Assembly: GCA_963841105.1 (NCBI GenBank)
Contig: CAWJCB010000024.1
Span: 124,001-188,000, forward strand
Direction of reading: 5' to 3'
DNA from: VAZQ01 sp963841105
GTDB lineage: Bacteria; Pseudomonadota; Alphaproteobacteria; Rhizobiales; Xanthobacteraceae
Length of the DNA: 64,000 nucleotides
Below the pieces are notes generated by a model. It was not told the DNA's origin. It was given only the letters and a program-made list of their open reading frames with translations, and did no database searches. Numbering within the stretch: position 1 is the stretch's first letter; each line of letters begins with the position of its first letter. Positions 33,560 to 43,105 of the stretch are shown here, piece by piece. Made by a program: the position numbers and the translations under genes.

Positions 33560-35872
33560 TCACGCATTTGTTGCCAGTTGAGGGGAAGCTACTTGACGCG
33601 CGGGGTGGGCCTCGCTGGAGCTCACTGTTTCTGCGGCAAAACGCAACCGCATCCACGCTCCTCGCTGCCCAGGGATCTTCTCGGCGGCATCGCTGAGCTC
33701 GATGCGCCCGCCATGATCCTCGAGAATGCGCCCAACGATCGCCAGGCCGAGACCGGTGCCCTTTTCGCGGGTGGTGACGTAAGGCTCGAGAAGCCTCCGC
33801 CGGTTCTCCTTCGGCAGACCGATGCCGTTGTCGATTACGTCAATGATGATTTCATCACCTTCACGCGTGGCGGAGACCCGGATGTGGCCTCGGCCAAGCT
33901 CCGCGGTCGGTACGGCCGCAACCGCCTCGGTGGCGTTTTTGATGATGTTGGTCAGCGCCTGGGAGATGAGCCGGCGATCGAAACGCGCCGGCATGGGGTC
34001 CTGCGCGATCTCGACATCGATGTCGATGTCAGCATTTCCGACGCGCTGCAGGAACACGACCTGGCGCACGGCATCAGCGACATCTTCCTTTTCCATCACC
34101 GGCTTGGGCATGCGCGCAAAGCGCGAGAACTCGTCCACCATGCGCTTGATATCGTCGACCTGACGCACAATGGTGTCGGTGCACTGCTGGAAGATGCCGC
34201 CATCTTCCTTGATCACAGATGAATACTTGCGCCGCAACCGCTCGGCAGAGAGCTGGATCGGCGTGAGCGGATTCTTGATCTCGTGGGCGATGCGGCGCGC
34301 GACGTCGGCCCAGGCAGAGGTGCGCTGGGCGGCGACGAGCTCGGTGATGTCGTCCAGAGTTAAAACATAGCCACGCTCGGCCGAGCCGGACTGCTCGCTG
34401 GTGACCCGCACCGAGAGGATTCGCTCCCGACCGCTGCGATTGATCGTTACCTGTCCTTGCACGAGACGCTGCATGCCGTCGCGTGCCTGTGTGAACAAAT
34501 CCGCGAGCTCTGGGACCATCTCCACGAGCGGCTTGCCGAGAGCCTCCGCTTCGGACCGCCCGATAAGCCGCTCTGCAGATCGGTTGAGAATGCTGATGCG
34601 GCTTTCCGCGTTGACGCCGATCACGCCGGCGGTCGCTCCCGCCAATACAGCTTCGGTGAAACGACGACGACTATCGATGAGATCGCGAGCGCGCACGATG
34701 TCATCGCGCTGCGTGCGCAGCTCTTGGGTCATCTTATTGAAGGTTTGGCCCAACTGCGCCAGATCCCCTTCTGAGCGCTTGGTGGGCACCTGGACATAAA
34801 GGTTGCCGGTGGCAACAATCTGGGCGGCGCCGATCAGCCTTCGAATGGGCGCGACCAGATAATTGGCAAAGTTAAGTCCAATCCAAACCGCCGAGAGCAG
34901 GACGATCAGCGCAATCACCGTGAACATCAAGCCAAAGGCGATCTGAATGCCGATCCGGCGCGCCGCAAGGTCGGCGTAGTGGGCAACTCCATCGCGCGTC
35001 GCGCGCAGTTGGGCGAGCACCCGCGGATCGAGCACCCGGGCGATGTACATATAGGTATCGGCGTAGTCGTGCAGCTTGATGATCGCGGCAACGTAATTGT
35101 CGTCAAGGACCATTTCCACGCGCGGCTCGGTATCATCGATGCCGGCGAGCACATCGGGCGTCGGCTTAACCAGTGCTTGGGTAATACGGGCATCAATCTG
35201 GTCGATTATCTTGAGGTCCTTATCGAACAAGAACACTGCCGGCAGACCACGAATGGCGGCTTGCACGGAGAGGAACTCATGAAATTGCTGGCGCGACTCG
35301 TCGAATAACGGCTTGGCGCGCGCAAGCTCGACGGCAAGCGCAATGCTGTCCGCGCGGATCAGCTGATCGAGCTCGCGCACATAGGCATCCGCGACAATGG
35401 TTGCGTTCTCGATCAGCGAATAGGTCTGCTGCGAAAACAACCGATCGAGCCCCCGATCAAGCGTCAAGCTCGCAACGACGGAGACCAGAATGGCCGGCAA
35501 GGCAGCGATCACCGAGAAGAGGGCGACAATGCGCACGTGCAGGCGCGCTGCTGCCCGGCCGCGCCGTCTTGCTTGAACCACGCCCCATACTTCCCGGGCG
35601 ATGAACAAAGTGAGCAGCAGCACCGTGACTGCGTTGCAGGCAAGCAGCGTGACAACGACTTCGTGCGTGGGCGCGATCGGGGTAAGCCCCGCAAGCACCA
35701 CGAATGTCACCAATGCAGAGAGGAGAGCGATGGCTACCGCGGCCAACCCGAGTGATCGCGCGAGCCACCCAGGAGCGGGAGCTGCCGCAGCGCCTACCAG
35801 CTCGGCAGTGGCGGCTTGGCCGACATTGCTCATAAGACTCGTCTCGCCCAGACGGGACTGGAAATCGCTCAC
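33560..35872 (-). CDS. ntrY: Sensor histidine kinase NtrY
   Basis: A 770-residue membrane kinase. Hydrophobic segments lie at about 36-63, 72-94, 112-138 and 308-336, with a periplasmic sensing region of about 170 residues between the last two. A HAMP domain (about 337-390), a PAS domain (about 400-510) and the HisKA domain with His530 in RRIAHEIKNPLTP follow, then the ATPase domain with DNGIGLPKE and GTGLGLAIV. It phosphorylates NtrX. A 121-base gap separates it from ntrC, so ntrYX may have its own promoter. The start could also be Met14. Confidence 0.96.
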   Translation of the reverse strand: MSDFQSRLGETSLMSNVGQAATAELVGAAAAPAPGWLARSLGLAAVAIALLSALVTFVVLAGLTPIAPTHEVVVTLLACNAVTVLLLTLFIAREVWGVVQARRRGRAAARLHVRIVALFSVIAALPAILVSVVASLTLDRGLDRLFSQQTYSLIENATIVADAYVRELDQLIRADSIALAVELARAKPLFDESRQQFHEFLSVQAAIRGLPAVFLFDKDLKIIDQIDARITQALVKPTPDVLAGIDDTEPRVEMVLDDNYVAAIIKLHDYADTYMYIARVLDPRVLAQLRATRDGVAHYADLAARRIGIQIAFGLMFTVIALIVLLSAVWIGLNFANYLVAPIRRLIGAAQIVATGNLYVQVPTKRSEGDLAQLGQTFNKMTQELRTQRDDIVRARDLIDSRRRFTEAVLAGATAGVIGVNAESRISILNRSAERLIGRSEAEALGKPLVEMVPELADLFTQARDGMQRLVQGQVTINRSGRERILSVRVTSEQSGSAERGYVLTLDDITELVAAQRTSAWADVARRIAHEIKNPLTPIQLSAERLRRKYSSVIKEDGGIFQQCTDTIVRQVDDIKRMVDEFSRFARMPKPVMEKEDVADAVRQVVFLQRVGNADIDIDVEIAQDPMPARFDRRLISQALTNIIKNATEAVAAVPTAELGRGHIRVSATREGDEIIIDVIDNGIGLPKENRRRLLEPYVTTREKGTGLGLAIVGRILEDHGGRIELSDAAEKIPGQRGAWMRLRFAAETVSSSEAHPARQVASPQLATNA

Positions 35873-35993
35873 CCGTGTGGACGCCCCCCGCTCGCAAACC
35901 CGTATTGATGCTTTTGTATCACAATGTTGCTGAATTGCGACAAATCAAGGGCGCATGTCTTATGCTGTGGCGGATTGGCACCACTCGCCGTCT

Positions 35994-37436
35994 TCAGCCT
36001 GTGCCGCGATAGACTTGTATATCCAAGTCACGGATCTTCTTGCGCAATGTATTTCGGTTGACTCCGAGCAGGTCTGCAGCCCGGATTTGATTACCGCGGG
36101 TTGCTGTCAGGGTCGCCGACAATAGTGGATGCTCGATTTCGCGCAGCACGCGGTGGTATAATCCGGGGGGTGGCAACTCGGCCCCGAAGCTCGCGAAATA
36201 ACTTGTCAAGTGCCGCTCGATCGCGGCAGCAAGCCCGTCGGTGGATTTGATCTCTTCGTCAAGTCGCACGATACCGGGATGGGCAAGCTCAGCATCAATG
36301 ACGGAAGCGGTAATCGTTTCTTGCGGATACAAAGCGGCGAGCCGGCGTGCGAGATTTTCCAACTCGCGCACGTTCCCCGGCCAGCGATGCCGCTTGAGCC
36401 GCTCGACGGCGGCCTGATCCAGCTGCTTGGAAGGCAAACCCTCGCGCTCGACCACCTGCAAAAAGTGCCGGATCAAGTCCGGCACATCTTCGCTGCGCTC
36501 GCGTAGCGGCGGCAACCGAAGCGGCACCACGTTTAGACGGAAAAACAAATCCTCACGGAAGAGTCCTTGCTGAATCAGAATGCGAAGATCTTTGTTCGTG
36601 GCGGCGACAATCCGTACATTCGCCTTGATTGGAGTGCGGCCACCCACAGTCGTATATTCGCCTTGCTGCAGCACGCGCAATAGCCGCGTCTGTGCCTCCA
36701 TCGGCATGTCACCGATCTCATCGAGAAACAACGTGCCCCCTTCGGCTTGCTCGAAACGGCCTGAGCTGCGTGCATTCGCCCCGGTGAACGCGCCCTTCTC
36801 GTGGCCAAACAGCTCTGATTCTATCAGGTCGCGCGGAATGGCCGCCATATTGATTGCCACAAAGGGTCCATTCCGGCGTTTGCCATAGTCGTGCAGGGCG
36901 CGCGCAACCAGCTCCTTGCCGGTTCCGGATTCGCCGGTGATCATCACAGTGAGATCGGTCTGCATGAGACGAGCCAGAACGCGATAGATTTCCTGCATTG
37001 CAGGAGAGCGGCCCACCAAGGGGATGGATTCCAGATGCTCTGGTTTGTCGGCAGGACGGCTGCGTTCCTTCGGATCAGAGAGGGCGCGTCCGACGATGCC
37101 GATCAGCTCCTTGAGATCGAACGGTTTGGGAAGATACTCGTACGCCCCTTTCTCAGAAGCGCGCACGGCCGTAATGAAGGTATTCTGCGCGCTCATAACG
37201 ATGACGGGGAGATCGGGACGCATTTTCTTTATGCGCGGCAGGAGATCAAAAGCATTCTCGTCCGGCATAACGACGTCGGTAATCACGAGGTTGCCTTCGC
37301 CTTGACTGATCCAGCGCCACAAGGTGGCTGCGTTGCTGGTTGATCGCACTTGGTATCCCGCGCGCGAGAGCGCTTGGTTCAGCACGGTGCGGATGGCGGC
37401 ATCGTCATCCGCTACCAGAATGTCCCCAGCAGGCAT
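35994..37436 (-). CDS. ntrC: Nitrogen regulator NtrC
   Basis: A 480-residue sigma-54 activator. The receiver has Asp54 in ITDVVMPDE, the AAA+ domain has GESGTGKE and the GHEKGAFTGA loop that contacts sigma-54, and the C-terminus has the Fis-type helix-turn-helix (AADLLGVNRNTLRKKI). When phosphorylated by NtrB under nitrogen limitation it activates genes such as glnBA; the sigma-54 promoter at 14250-14265 in this window is a likely target. It follows ntrB by 12 bases. All motifs are complete, in contrast with NtrX. Confidence 0.97.
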   Translation of the reverse strand: MPAGDILVADDDAAIRTVLNQALSRAGYQVRSTSNAATLWRWISQGEGNLVITDVVMPDENAFDLLPRIKKMRPDLPVIVMSAQNTFITAVRASEKGAYEYLPKPFDLKELIGIVGRALSDPKERSRPADKPEHLESIPLVGRSPAMQEIYRVLARLMQTDLTVMITGESGTGKELVARALHDYGKRRNGPFVAINMAAIPRDLIESELFGHEKGAFTGANARSSGRFEQAEGGTLFLDEIGDMPMEAQTRLLRVLQQGEYTTVGGRTPIKANVRIVAATNKDLRILIQQGLFREDLFFRLNVVPLRLPPLRERSEDVPDLIRHFLQVVEREGLPSKQLDQAAVERLKRHRWPGNVRELENLARRLAALYPQETITASVIDAELAHPGIVRLDEEIKSTDGLAAAIERHLTSYFASFGAELPPPGLYHRVLREIEHPLLSATLTATRGNQIRAADLLGVNRNTLRKKIRDLDIQVYRGTG

Positions 37437-37448
37437 TGCCGCTCCTCT

Positions 37449-38579
37449 CTATACGGAATTCTCCGGAGGTACCGAGTCGCCGCCATATATCGGCATCAGC
37501 ACGCGAAATACTGTTCGCCGTGGCTGCGATTTGCATTCAATGATGCCGCCGTGATCACCAACAATCTTCGCGGCGAGTGCGAGACCAAGCCCTGATCCCG
37601 AACGCTTCGTAGTGACGAACGGTTCAAAGAGATGCGGCAGCAGGTCGTCGGGCACACCTGGACCGTTGTCCTTGACGCAGAACTCCAGCGGAAGAGAAAC
37701 GCGGGTCTTGCTGCCCGATTGGGCAAGACGTATGCCAGGGCGGAATGCAGTCGACAGGCGAATCTCGCCGTCGCTTGCATCCTCTCCGATCGCTTCCGCG
37801 GCATTCTTCACCAGATTGAGGAATATCTGGATGAGCTGGTCGCGGTTTGCCAGGATAGGTGGGAGCGAAGGATCATAGTCCTCTACGAATTTGATGTGCC
37901 GTGCGAAGCCTGAATGCGTGAGCCGCTTCACATGCTCCAGCACGACGTGAATATTGACGGGCTCGCGCTCGACGGGCCGTTCGTCCGTGAATACCTCCAT
38001 CCGATCGACGAGCTTCACAATGCGATCCGCTTCTTCGCAAATGAGTCGTGTGAGACTGCGATCGTCATCGTCAACTGATTGCTCGAGCAATTGCGCTGCG
38101 CCGCGAATTCCGGAGAGCGGATTTTTTATTTCGTGAGCGAGCATCGCCGCCAGTGCAATGACCGAGCGGGCTGCACCACGATGCGTGAGCTGGCGGTCCA
38201 TCTTCTCGGCGATCGTGCGCTCCTGCAGCATAACGACCACATGGTCTGCGCGCTCCGGCAATGGCGCGACGTGCAGATCAACCAGCCTCTCGCCCCGATT
38301 GCGCGGAGTGCCGAGATCGACCTTGTATTCGTTCACCGCGGCGCTGGTTGTGCGTACCTGCTCGATCAGCGCGAGCAGAGGGCTGCCGAACGGCACCAGC
38401 TCGCGAACTGTGTGGCGGCGCAAAAGCGGCAGCGAAGCGTCGAAAAAGGACTCCGCAGCCGCATTGGCATTGGCGATCCATCCGTCTGCGGAAATCATGA
38501 AGACCGGGTGCGGCAATGCATTGAGCACGGCATCGGCGGTTCCGGAGGGAAGCGTCGCCATCGGCACGGGCTTATTCAT
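37449..38579 (-). CDS. ntrB: Nitrogen sensor kinase NtrB
   Basis: A 376-residue cytosolic histidine kinase and phosphatase. It has a PAS domain (about 13-125), the phospho-acceptor His149 in AMLAHEIKNPLSG, and an ATPase domain with VKDNGPGVP and GSGLGLALA near the C-terminus. It phosphorylates NtrC and is switched to phosphatase mode by PII, whose gene glnB is also in this window. Its start overlaps the dusB stop by four bases (ATGA), the standard alphaproteobacterial arrangement in which dusB heads the operon. Confidence 0.97.
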   Translation of the reverse strand: MNKPVPMATLPSGTADAVLNALPHPVFMISADGWIANANAAAESFFDASLPLLRRHTVRELVPFGSPLLALIEQVRTTSAAVNEYKVDLGTPRNRGERLVDLHVAPLPERADHVVVMLQERTIAEKMDRQLTHRGAARSVIALAAMLAHEIKNPLSGIRGAAQLLEQSVDDDDRSLTRLICEEADRIVKLVDRMEVFTDERPVEREPVNIHVVLEHVKRLTHSGFARHIKFVEDYDPSLPPILANRDQLIQIFLNLVKNAAEAIGEDASDGEIRLSTAFRPGIRLAQSGSKTRVSLPLEFCVKDNGPGVPDDLLPHLFEPFVTTKRSGSGLGLALAAKIVGDHGGIIECKSQPRRTVFRVLMPIYGGDSVPPENSV

Positions 38580-39619
38580 GCCGCCTTCCTCTCACCCTCG
38601 GTAAAGGCAGCGAACGCCTCGGAGAGCCAGCGGCGAACGGTGGCCGGCTCCGATGCGGTCAGGACGCGGTGACGATGAGCGCGGAGCAGCGACGCAGGCG
38701 CCCGCGCGCTGTCTGCCGCTGCGTCGAGTGCCCAGCCGAGATGTTTGCGCGCATGTCTGCTTCCAGTTTCGCGGCCGTAGTGCGCGAGCATCTCACCGTA
38801 AAGCTCATCGATGATGGACAGTTGAGTCCCGAGGGGAGGCGCGCATTCCGAACGGCCACGAAGCAGGGTCCGGCCGATTTGGCCCGGCAGCCAGGGCCGG
38901 CCGCGCGCCGCCCGGCCAATCATGAGCCCGTCGGCGCCGGAGGCAGCAAGCGCGGCATGCGCGTCGGCTGGCGTGCTGATGTCGCCGTTGACAACCACCG
39001 GAATTGTCACGCTGCTTTTGACCGCGCCGACCGCCTGCCAGTCGGCATGGCCCTCATAGAATTGGCAGCGCGTTCGCGCATGCACGGTGACGAGTTGCAC
39101 GCCGGCATGTTGTGCCCGGTGAGCGAGAGAAGCGGCGTTTCGGGTGCGATCATCCCACCCCAATCTCATCTTGAGCGTCACCGGCACGCTGACGGCCTTC
39201 ACCGTCGATTCAATCAGCGAAAGCGCTTGGTCGAGATCGCGCATCAGCGCGGAACCAGACTGTCCGCCAGTCACCTGGCGCGCCGGGCAGCCCATGTTGA
39301 TGTCGACGATGGAGGCGCCGGAAGCTTCGGCGACGCGCGCCGCCTCGGCCATCCAGTAAGGTTCACACCCGGCGAGCTGAACAACATGGACTGCAAGCCC
39401 CTGCCCTTCCATGCGCAACCGCGCTTGCGGCCGGCCGGCAGCCAGCGCGGCGCTCGCGGTCATTTCAGACACGACCAACCCCGCGCCGAAGCGAGCGGCA
39501 AGACGCCGGAACGGCGCATCGGTGATGCCCGACATTGGGGCAAGCAGCACCGGATTCGACAGCACCAGCTTGCCGATCCTAAGCGGGTTGAGGCCAGGAA
39601 ATCCCGTAATTACGGTCAT
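38576..39619 (-). CDS. dusB: tRNA-dihydrouridine synthase B
   Basis: A 347-residue FMN enzyme that reduces uridine in the tRNA D-loop. The FMN and catalytic landmarks are visible: LAPMSGITDAPFRR near residue 28, VDINMGCPARQVTGG with the catalytic cysteine, VTVHARTRCQFYEG and the phosphate-binding IGRAARGRPW. I chose the ATG at 39619 (MTVITGFPGLNPLRIGKL); the frame is open to 39703 but the extension crosses a region of regulatory half-sites. It is the first gene of the dusB-ntrBC operon and is divergent from ispDF. Confidence 0.95.
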   Translation of the reverse strand: MTVITGFPGLNPLRIGKLVLSNPVLLAPMSGITDAPFRRLAARFGAGLVVSEMTASAALAAGRPQARLRMEGQGLAVHVVQLAGCEPYWMAEAARVAEASGASIVDINMGCPARQVTGGQSGSALMRDLDQALSLIESTVKAVSVPVTLKMRLGWDDRTRNAASLAHRAQHAGVQLVTVHARTRCQFYEGHADWQAVGAVKSSVTIPVVVNGDISTPADAHAALAASGADGLMIGRAARGRPWLPGQIGRTLLRGRSECAPPLGTQLSIIDELYGEMLAHYGRETGSRHARKHLGWALDAAADSARAPASLLRAHRHRVLTASEPATVRRWLSEAFAAFTEGERKAA

Positions 39620-39631
39620 CCAGCAGACATC

Positions 39632-39703
39632 TGCACAGTAAATAGGCGATAATCCACAGTGCATAGAGTTTAACCAGATGCACAACGCGTGCAAGTGCTG
39701 CAC
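39632..39703. promoter_or_regulatory. Cluster of TGCAC/GTGCA half-sites before dusB-ntrBC
   Basis: TGCAC at 39632, GTGCA at 39659, TGCAC at 39679, GTGCA at 39689 and TGCAC at 39699 fall within 72 bases of the dusB/ispDF divergent region. The pair at 39679-39693 is a perfect palindrome with a 5-base centre. NtrC operators contain GCAC..GTGC dyads, normally with 7 central bases, so the resemblance is imperfect. Confidence 0.4.
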
Positions 39704-39799
39704 TGCAAAAAAATGTCATTTGGCAGGGGAAAATCGGTTTGCGGCGACAGCGCGCCGGCCTATGCACGAAAGCAAAGTACGCATCCGAGAGGCAACACT

Positions 39800-40969
39800 G
39801 TGAAGGTGGGAGCCGTTGTCGTCGCTGCCGGCCGTGGACTCCGCGCCGGCGGACATTTGCCCAAGCAATATCGGGACATTGCCGGAGAGCCGATCATCCG
39901 CTCCCCTCTCCTGGCGTTCGCAGGGCATGGCGAGGTCGCCATGGTGCAGGCGGTGATCCACCCGGAGGACAAGGATCTATATCGGAACGCCGCCCAAGGG
40001 CTGCGCCTTCTCCCGCCAGTGCACGGCGCCCAGACGCGGCAAGGCTCGGCCAGGGCCGGCCTGGAAGCCCTGGCGCCTCATGCTCCTGACATCGTCCTGG
40101 TGCACGATGCCGCGCGCCCGTTCGTTTCACCTGCCCTGATTACGCGTGCCATTGAAGCGGCGCGTGCCAGCGGTGCCGCGATCCCGGTATTGGCGGTCAG
40201 CGATACGGTAAAGATCATCGATGCGACGGGAGCCGTCGTGAGCACAGTTGACCGGGCGACCGTACGCACGGTGCAAACACCGCAGGCCTTTTCGTTCGAT
40301 CCACTGCTTGAGGCTCACCGCTTTGCACAGAGAGCCGGCCGCGAGGATTTTACCGATGATGCCTCCCTTATGGAATGGACGGGCCGCAAGGTCACCACCT
40401 TCGAAGGCGACATGAACAACGTCAAGCTCACCACGGAAGATGATTTCAACCGCGCCGAGCTTCTCAGGCATGCGGCGCTCACGGATGTGCGCACCGGATT
40501 TGGCTTCGATGTTCACCCCTTCACTGAAGGCGACCACGTTACGTTGGGCGGCGTGCGCATAGCCCATGACCGCGCCCTGGCCGGCCATTCCGATGCCGAT
40601 GTCGTGCTGCACGCACTCGTCGACGCGATCTTGGGCGCGCTCGCCGAGGGCGATATCGGCGTTCATTTTCCCCCCAGCGATCCACAATGGCGCGGCGCAT
40701 CCTCCGACCGATTCCTTGCCTTCGCCGTCGAACGCATTTTCGCCCGCAGTGGACGACTGGCGCATGTGGACGTCACGATCGTCTGCGAGACACCCCGCAT
40801 TGGCCCGCATCGGAATGCCATCCGAGGCAGAATTGCAGAGATCGCGGGCATCCCGATCGGCAGAGTTGGGCTCAAAGCGACAACCAGCGAGAAAATGGGA
40901 TTTACGGGCCGTGGCGAAGGGATGGCGGCATTTGCCACCGCGACGGTGCGCCTGCCGTGGAGCGGCTGA
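39800..40969 (+). CDS. ispDF: Bifunctional IspD-IspF of the MEP isoprenoid pathway
   Basis: A 389-residue fusion. The N-terminal cytidylyltransferase (about 1-225) has VVVAAGRGLRAGG, VHDAARPFV and the QTPQAF segment, and makes CDP-methylerythritol. The C-terminal 2,4-cyclodiphosphate synthase (about 232-389) starts RTGFGFDVHPF with the metal ligands and has LAGHSDADVVLHALVDA and TTSEKMGFTGRGEG. The two steps are not consecutive, IspE lying between them, yet the fusion is common in alphaproteobacteria. The GTG at 39800 is preceded by GAGAGG; the longer frame from 39689 is not supported. The next gene starts directly after its stop. Confidence 0.96.
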   Translation: MKVGAVVVAAGRGLRAGGHLPKQYRDIAGEPIIRSPLLAFAGHGEVAMVQAVIHPEDKDLYRNAAQGLRLLPPVHGAQTRQGSARAGLEALAPHAPDIVLVHDAARPFVSPALITRAIEAARASGAAIPVLAVSDTVKIIDATGAVVSTVDRATVRTVQTPQAFSFDPLLEAHRFAQRAGREDFTDDASLMEWTGRKVTTFEGDMNNVKLTTEDDFNRAELLRHAALTDVRTGFGFDVHPFTEGDHVTLGGVRIAHDRALAGHSDADVVLHALVDAILGALAEGDIGVHFPPSDPQWRGASSDRFLAFAVERIFARSGRLAHVDVTIVCETPRIGPHRNAIRGRIAEIAGIPIGRVGLKATTSEKMGFTGRGEGMAAFATATVRLPWSG

Positions 40970-41464
40970 ATGGATGCCGAATTGCTGGAACAGGCGCAAT
41001 CACTCCTGACTCTTTGCCGATCGAGGAAGCTGCGCATTGCAACCGCTGAATCGTGCACCGGTGGTCTCCTCGCGGCCACTTTGACCGATCTCGCGGGCTC
41101 TTCCGATGTGTACGAGCGAGGATTCGTCACCTACAGCAACGAAGCAAAGCAGGCGATGCTGAACGTCTCGCCGCAAATGCTTGCCCGATATGGCGCGGTG
41201 AGCCGCGAAACGGCGCAGGCCATGGCCACGGGCGCACTTGCGGCGGCCCCCGTCGATGTCACGGTCTCGATAACAGGAATTGCCGGTCCGGGCGGTGCGG
41301 TCGAGGGCAAGCCCGTTGGGCTCGTTCATTTCGCCACTGCGTCGCGTTCTGGCCGGCTGCAACACGTCGAGCTCAGATACGGCGACATCGGGCGGACGCA
41401 AGTCCGCCGGGCGTCAGTGGAGCAGGCTCTCACCATGCTTCGCGAGGCCGCGCAGCAGGAGTGA
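40970..41464 (+). CDS. pncC: Nicotinamide-nucleotide amidase (CinA C-terminal domain only)
   Basis: A 164-residue protein equal to the C-terminal domain of CinA. The family motif ATAESCTGGLLAA (about 24-36), VTYSNEAKQAML and VSITGIAGPGG are all intact. It deamidates NMN to nicotinic acid mononucleotide in pyridine nucleotide recycling. No N-terminal molybdopterin-binding-like domain is present, which is usual for the alphaproteobacterial stand-alone form. The ATG follows the ispDF stop with no gap, so the genes are coupled. Confidence 0.93.
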   Translation: MDAELLEQAQSLLTLCRSRKLRIATAESCTGGLLAATLTDLAGSSDVYERGFVTYSNEAKQAMLNVSPQMLARYGAVSRETAQAMATGALAAAPVDVTVSITGIAGPGGAVEGKPVGLVHFATASRSGRLQHVELRYGDIGRTQVRRASVEQALTMLREAAQQE

Positions 41465-41486
41465 GCGCGCCCTGCGCCTTAACCCC

Positions 41487-41966
41487 TCAGACGGAAGCAG
41501 GGTTGCTCGCCGACCTGTGAGCAAAAACGCGGTCGGCACGCCGCTCGAAGGCCGCCGCAAAACGGCGAAATGCGGCGTCGAACATGCTTCCCATCAGCAG
41601 TCCGAGAGCGCGGCTCCTGAATTCGTAAGCTATGAAGAATTCGATGAGACAGGTCTGCGTGCCTGTCGCGCGAAAAGTCCAGGTGTTCTCCAACTTGCGA
41701 AACGGGCCTTCAAGATACTCCACAAGAATGTGCAAATTCGGCCGATCAAGCGTCACTCGACTGACAAAGGTCTCGTGAATGAACTTGTAGGCGACCGTCA
41801 TGTCGGCCACTAAAACTTCTATGCCTTCAGGCTCGGCAATGCGTTTACGCACCTTGAGCGAACGGCACAGCGGCACGAATTGCGGATAACGCTCGATATC
41901 GGCGACAAGGTCGAACATGTCGGCAGCTGAATGACTCACGTGCCGGCTGGTCGAGAACTGCGGCAT
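41487..41966 (-). CDS. RatA/COQ10-type START-domain protein
   Basis: A 159-residue protein of the polyketide cyclase/START superfamily. The start MPQFSTSRHVSHSAADMFDLVADIERYPQF (quoted here only in outline: HSAADMFDLVADIERYP) and the ENTWTF and FEFRSRALG regions match RatA and mitochondrial Coq10, which binds ubiquinone and is needed for efficient respiration. In alphaproteobacteria this gene regularly follows lipA, as here, and a ubiquinone-binding role is more likely than the toxin role described for E. coli RatA. No antitoxin-like partner is adjacent. Confidence 0.9.
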   Translation of the reverse strand: MPQFSTSRHVSHSAADMFDLVADIERYPQFVPLCRSLKVRKRIAEPEGIEVLVADMTVAYKFIHETFVSRVTLDRPNLHILVEYLEGPFRKLENTWTFRATGTQTCLIEFFIAYEFRSRALGLLMGSMFDAAFRRFAAAFERRADRVFAHRSASNPASV

Positions 41967-42029
41967 CAGCGCACGCGGCCTGAAGCATAGAGGTTCGGTT
42001 CGTGACCGCGCATCAGAGGAACCCGAGCC

Positions 42030-42983
42030 TCACCAACCGCCGCGCCTTGCGTCTCGCGCCGCACGCAGCCGGGCAAAATCATCGCCTGCATGATGCGAAG
42101 AGCGCGTCAGCGGCGAAGAAGACACCATCAAAAACCCTTTAGCGCAGGCAACCGTCGCGTAGGCCTGAAACTCGTCCGGGGTCACAAAGCGTTCGACGGG
42201 GTGATGCTTTCTGCTCGGCTGCAGGTATTGGCCGATGGTGAGAAAATCGACGTCGGCGGCGCGCAGGTCGTCCATGACCTGAAGGACCTCGTTCCGTTCC
42301 TCTCCCAGGCCGAGCATGATGCCTGACTTGGTGAACAGCGTCGGGTCCAGTTCCTTCGCCTGCTGTAGCAGGCGAACGGATGCGTAATAACGCGCACCCG
42401 GTCGCACGGTTAGATATTTTGAGGGGACGGTTTCAAGATTATGGTTGAAGACGTCCGGCTTTGCCGCAACAACGGTCTCTGCGGCGCCCGCTTTGCGGAG
42501 AAAATCGGGGGTGAGCACTTCGATTGTCGTCGGCGGGCAGCCCGCTCGGAGTGCGCGGATGACGGCGGCAAAATGCGCAGCCCCGCCGTCGTCAAGATCA
42601 TCGCGATCAACCGATGTCACCACCACGTGCTTAAGGCCCAGCCTGGCCGTCGCCAAGGCAACGCGCGCAGGCTCGCCGGCATCGAGCGGACCGGGCATCC
42701 CTGTCTTGACATTGCAGAAGGCGCAAGCGCGCGTGCAGGTATCGCCCATGATCATAAAGGTTGCGTGCTTCTTCTCCCAACATTCTCCGATGTTGGGGCA
42801 ACCTGCCTCCTCGCACACGGTGCGCAAGCCATTGGCACGAACAATCGCCCGGGTCTGCGCGTACCCGTCTGAGACCGGCGCGCGCACCCTGATCCAGGGT
42901 GGTTTCCTGACAATGGGCGTGTCAGGTCGATGCACCTTCTCCGGATGGCGCGGTTGGCGGGCAGTATCGAGCACGACGACCAT
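42030..42983 (-). CDS. lipA: Lipoyl synthase
   Basis: A 317-residue radical SAM enzyme that inserts two sulphurs into octanoyl groups to make lipoyl cofactors. The auxiliary cluster motif CEEAGCPNIGECW and the radical SAM motif CTRACAFC are both present, as is the C-terminal RSSHHAGDDF with the serine ligand. Its products are needed by PdhB and PdhC, encoded a few kilobases away on the same strand, both of which carry lipoyl domains. It follows the dodecin gene by 122 bases. The sequence is complete and unremarkable. Confidence 0.97.
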   Translation of the reverse strand: MVVVLDTARQPRHPEKVHRPDTPIVRKPPWIRVRAPVSDGYAQTRAIVRANGLRTVCEEAGCPNIGECWEKKHATFMIMGDTCTRACAFCNVKTGMPGPLDAGEPARVALATARLGLKHVVVTSVDRDDLDDGGAAHFAAVIRALRAGCPPTTIEVLTPDFLRKAGAAETVVAAKPDVFNHNLETVPSKYLTVRPGARYYASVRLLQQAKELDPTLFTKSGIMLGLGEERNEVLQVMDDLRAADVDFLTIGQYLQPSRKHHPVERFVTPDEFQAYATVACAKGFLMVSSSPLTRSSHHAGDDFARLRAARDARRGGW

Positions 42984-43105
42984 GTTGTGTATTTCTTGGG
43001 TGCGTCTTTCTTGGGTTTATCTACGCACCATCGGGTGACGTGGCAAGGAGTCCTCTCCCCTGCCAGGTCGCGCACATGCCGCGCGGGTTGCGCGTGCCTG
43101 CCGGA

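Noticed and set aside
33011..34222. 403-codon plus-strand frame across ntrX and ntrY
   Set aside because: Both sense genes have full motifs, and the antisense product has no domain.
41487..41966. RatA toxin of a toxin-antitoxin pair
   Set aside because: There is no partner gene; the lipA neighbourhood and sequence fit a ubiquinone-binding COQ10-like role.
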